A stretch of 14,602 nt of DNA from contig JAMORD010000244.1 in the NCBI GenBank assembly GCA_027063755.1, positions 1-14,602 of the forward strand, read 5' to 3'. The position numbers were made by a program, and so were the translations under genes. The notes beneath the pieces were generated by a model that did not search any database, had not been told where the DNA came from, and saw only the letters and a program-made list of their open reading frames with translations. Within the stretch, counting starts at the first letter, position 1, and every line of letters begins with the position of its first letter. Shown here piece by piece: positions 13,924-14,602 of this stretch. This DNA is from a bacterium (GTDB lineage: Bacteria > Coprothermobacterota > Coprothermobacteria > Coprothermobacterales > JAADFF01).

Positions 13924-13986
13924 ATTTTGTTTTTAAAACCCTCTTGAGATTTTCTCATACACATTTCTACTTGTGTGGTGATAGTT

Positions 13987-14602
13987 GTGGATAAAGAGAA
14001 AATATTTTACTACTTAGAAATCCAGTAGATAAGTTCTTTGCCATTCTTATTATTACCAATGTTATTGCCGTTATACTTAGCACAGTTGATTTTATTTACT
14101 ATAGATATCAGATGCTTTTTGATGTATTTGAGGCTTTCTCCGTTGCCGTTTTTACCGTAGAATATATTCTTCGTTACTATTCATCCAGATTATTCTCATC
14201 CCATGTGGGGGCGTATAAGATATGCCTTAAAGCCTCTTGTTATTGTAGATTTGCTCTCTATCCTTCCGTTTTATTTACCTCTTTTATCTGTTGATTTGCG
14301 TATATTGAGGATTTTGCGAATCTTTCGTATATTGCGTATTCTGAAATTAGAGAGATATTTTAGAGCTATGTCTCTTATTGTAAGGGTTTTCAGAAAAACC
14401 ATGGATGAGCTTATTTCTTCAATGATTGCTATAGGTATCCTTCTTATTATCGTTGCCAGTCTTATGTATTACATAGAGCCGGAAACTTTTCATAGTATTC
14501 CTGAAGCTATGTGGTTGGGTATAGTAACACTTTCAACAGTAGGTTATGGAGATGTCTACCCTCAGACAGTATTTGGAAAAATTGTTGGGTCTGTTTTAGC
14601 CA
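13987..14602 (+). pseudogene. Voltage-gated potassium-channel-like protein with two compensating frameshifts (3' end beyond window)
   Basis: The translation matches a six-helix Kv-type channel but only if two frame changes are allowed. The first segment, from GTG 13987 (GGTGA upstream), reads VDKEKIFYYLE. One base is missing near 14017-14021 (GAAAT), because the next frame gives NPVDKFFAILIITNVIAVIL (S1) and on to FTVEYILRYYSSRLF (S2). A run of five G at 14207-14211 has one base too many, after which the first frame returns: IRYALKPLVIVDLLSILPFY (S3), the sensor LRILRILRIFRILRILKL (S4, basic every third residue), S5, and the selectivity filter TVGYGD at 14536-14553. Without the shifts the reading stops at TAG 14026, or at a TGA near 14292 in the other frame. 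It could be a decayed gene, or sequencing errors in an A-run and a G-run. The window edge removes S6 and any ligand domain. Confidence 0.7.

Noticed and set aside
13372-13924. Minus-strand open frames of 64-130 codons across this stretch
   Set aside because: They lie over RNase P RNA and tRNA-Asp. GC-rich structured RNA genes often leave chance open frames, and no ribosome site or protein motif was seen.
13924-13986. Small hairpins after the tRNA (GAGA/TCTC and ACACA/TGTGT)
   Set aside because: The stems are four or five bases with no T-run, so they are not good terminators and are expected by chance.
14205-14213. Programmed ribosomal frameshift in the channel gene
   Set aside because: Two shifts in opposite directions would be needed, no stimulator was seen, and the first site lacks a typical slippery sequence. 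Indel or sequencing error is simpler.
1-14602. CRISPR arrays, insertion sequences, attachment sites or defence genes
   Set aside because: No direct repeat series, transposase or integrase motif, or terminal inverted repeats were found. Apart from the channel gene, all genes fit core, cofactor, protease or transport roles.

Overview
The window is about 14.6 kb of gene-dense, AT-leaning bacterial chromosome, with short gaps, many 1-4 base gene overlaps and strong GGAGG ribosome sites. The right half has the order rplU-prp-rpmA-obg-nadD-rsfS seen in Firmicutes and some relatives, and L27 carries a cleavable N-terminal extension. The RNase P RNA looks like the ancestral A type rather than the Bacillus B type. 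TrmB is long, with a C-terminal extension, and the corrinoid-binding protein has an ordinary signal peptide but no lipobox. Together these suggest an anaerobic, probably thermophilic lineage near the deep Firmicutes, Thermotogota, Synergistota or Coprothermobacterota. The exact group cannot be fixed from this sequence alone.

Positions 1-4389, minus strand: a molybdenum (or tungsten) cofactor operon, read right to left. The order is moeA, a second MoeA fused to a periplasmic-binding-protein-like domain, moaA, and moaC (cut by the window edge). MoaA and MoaC convert GTP to cyclic pyranopterin monophosphate, and the MoeA proteins act at metal insertion. The genes abut or overlap, so they are very likely one transcript.

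Positions 4390-7048, plus strand: a short divergent intergenic region holding an inverted repeat. Next come a membrane-anchored ClpP/SppA-fold serine protease, a rhomboid protease whose start overlaps its stop, and the tRNA m7G46 methyltransferase TrmB.

Positions 7060-10230: a corrinoid uptake operon, btuFCD, led by a well-formed cobalamin riboswitch. Downstream of the aptamer, two mutually exclusive helices either hide or free the btuF Shine-Dalgarno sequence. A terminator-like hairpin lies inside the first codons of btuC.

Positions 10227-13811: a promoter overlapping the end of btuD, then rplU, prp, rpmA, obg, nadD and rsfS. rnpB starts 13 bases after rsfS. Its closing P1 helix followed by six Ts can also end the transcript. 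Three of the six proteins appear to begin at TTG.

Positions 13821-14602: a tRNA-Asp gene with encoded CCA, then a voltage-gated potassium-channel-like gene. The channel gene runs off the window and needs two compensating frameshifts to be read through.

Most of the window is recognisable core and cofactor metabolism. I did not find a wholly new system. The most interesting details are regulatory (the riboswitch platform and the intragenic hairpins) and key-residue departures in otherwise familiar proteins.
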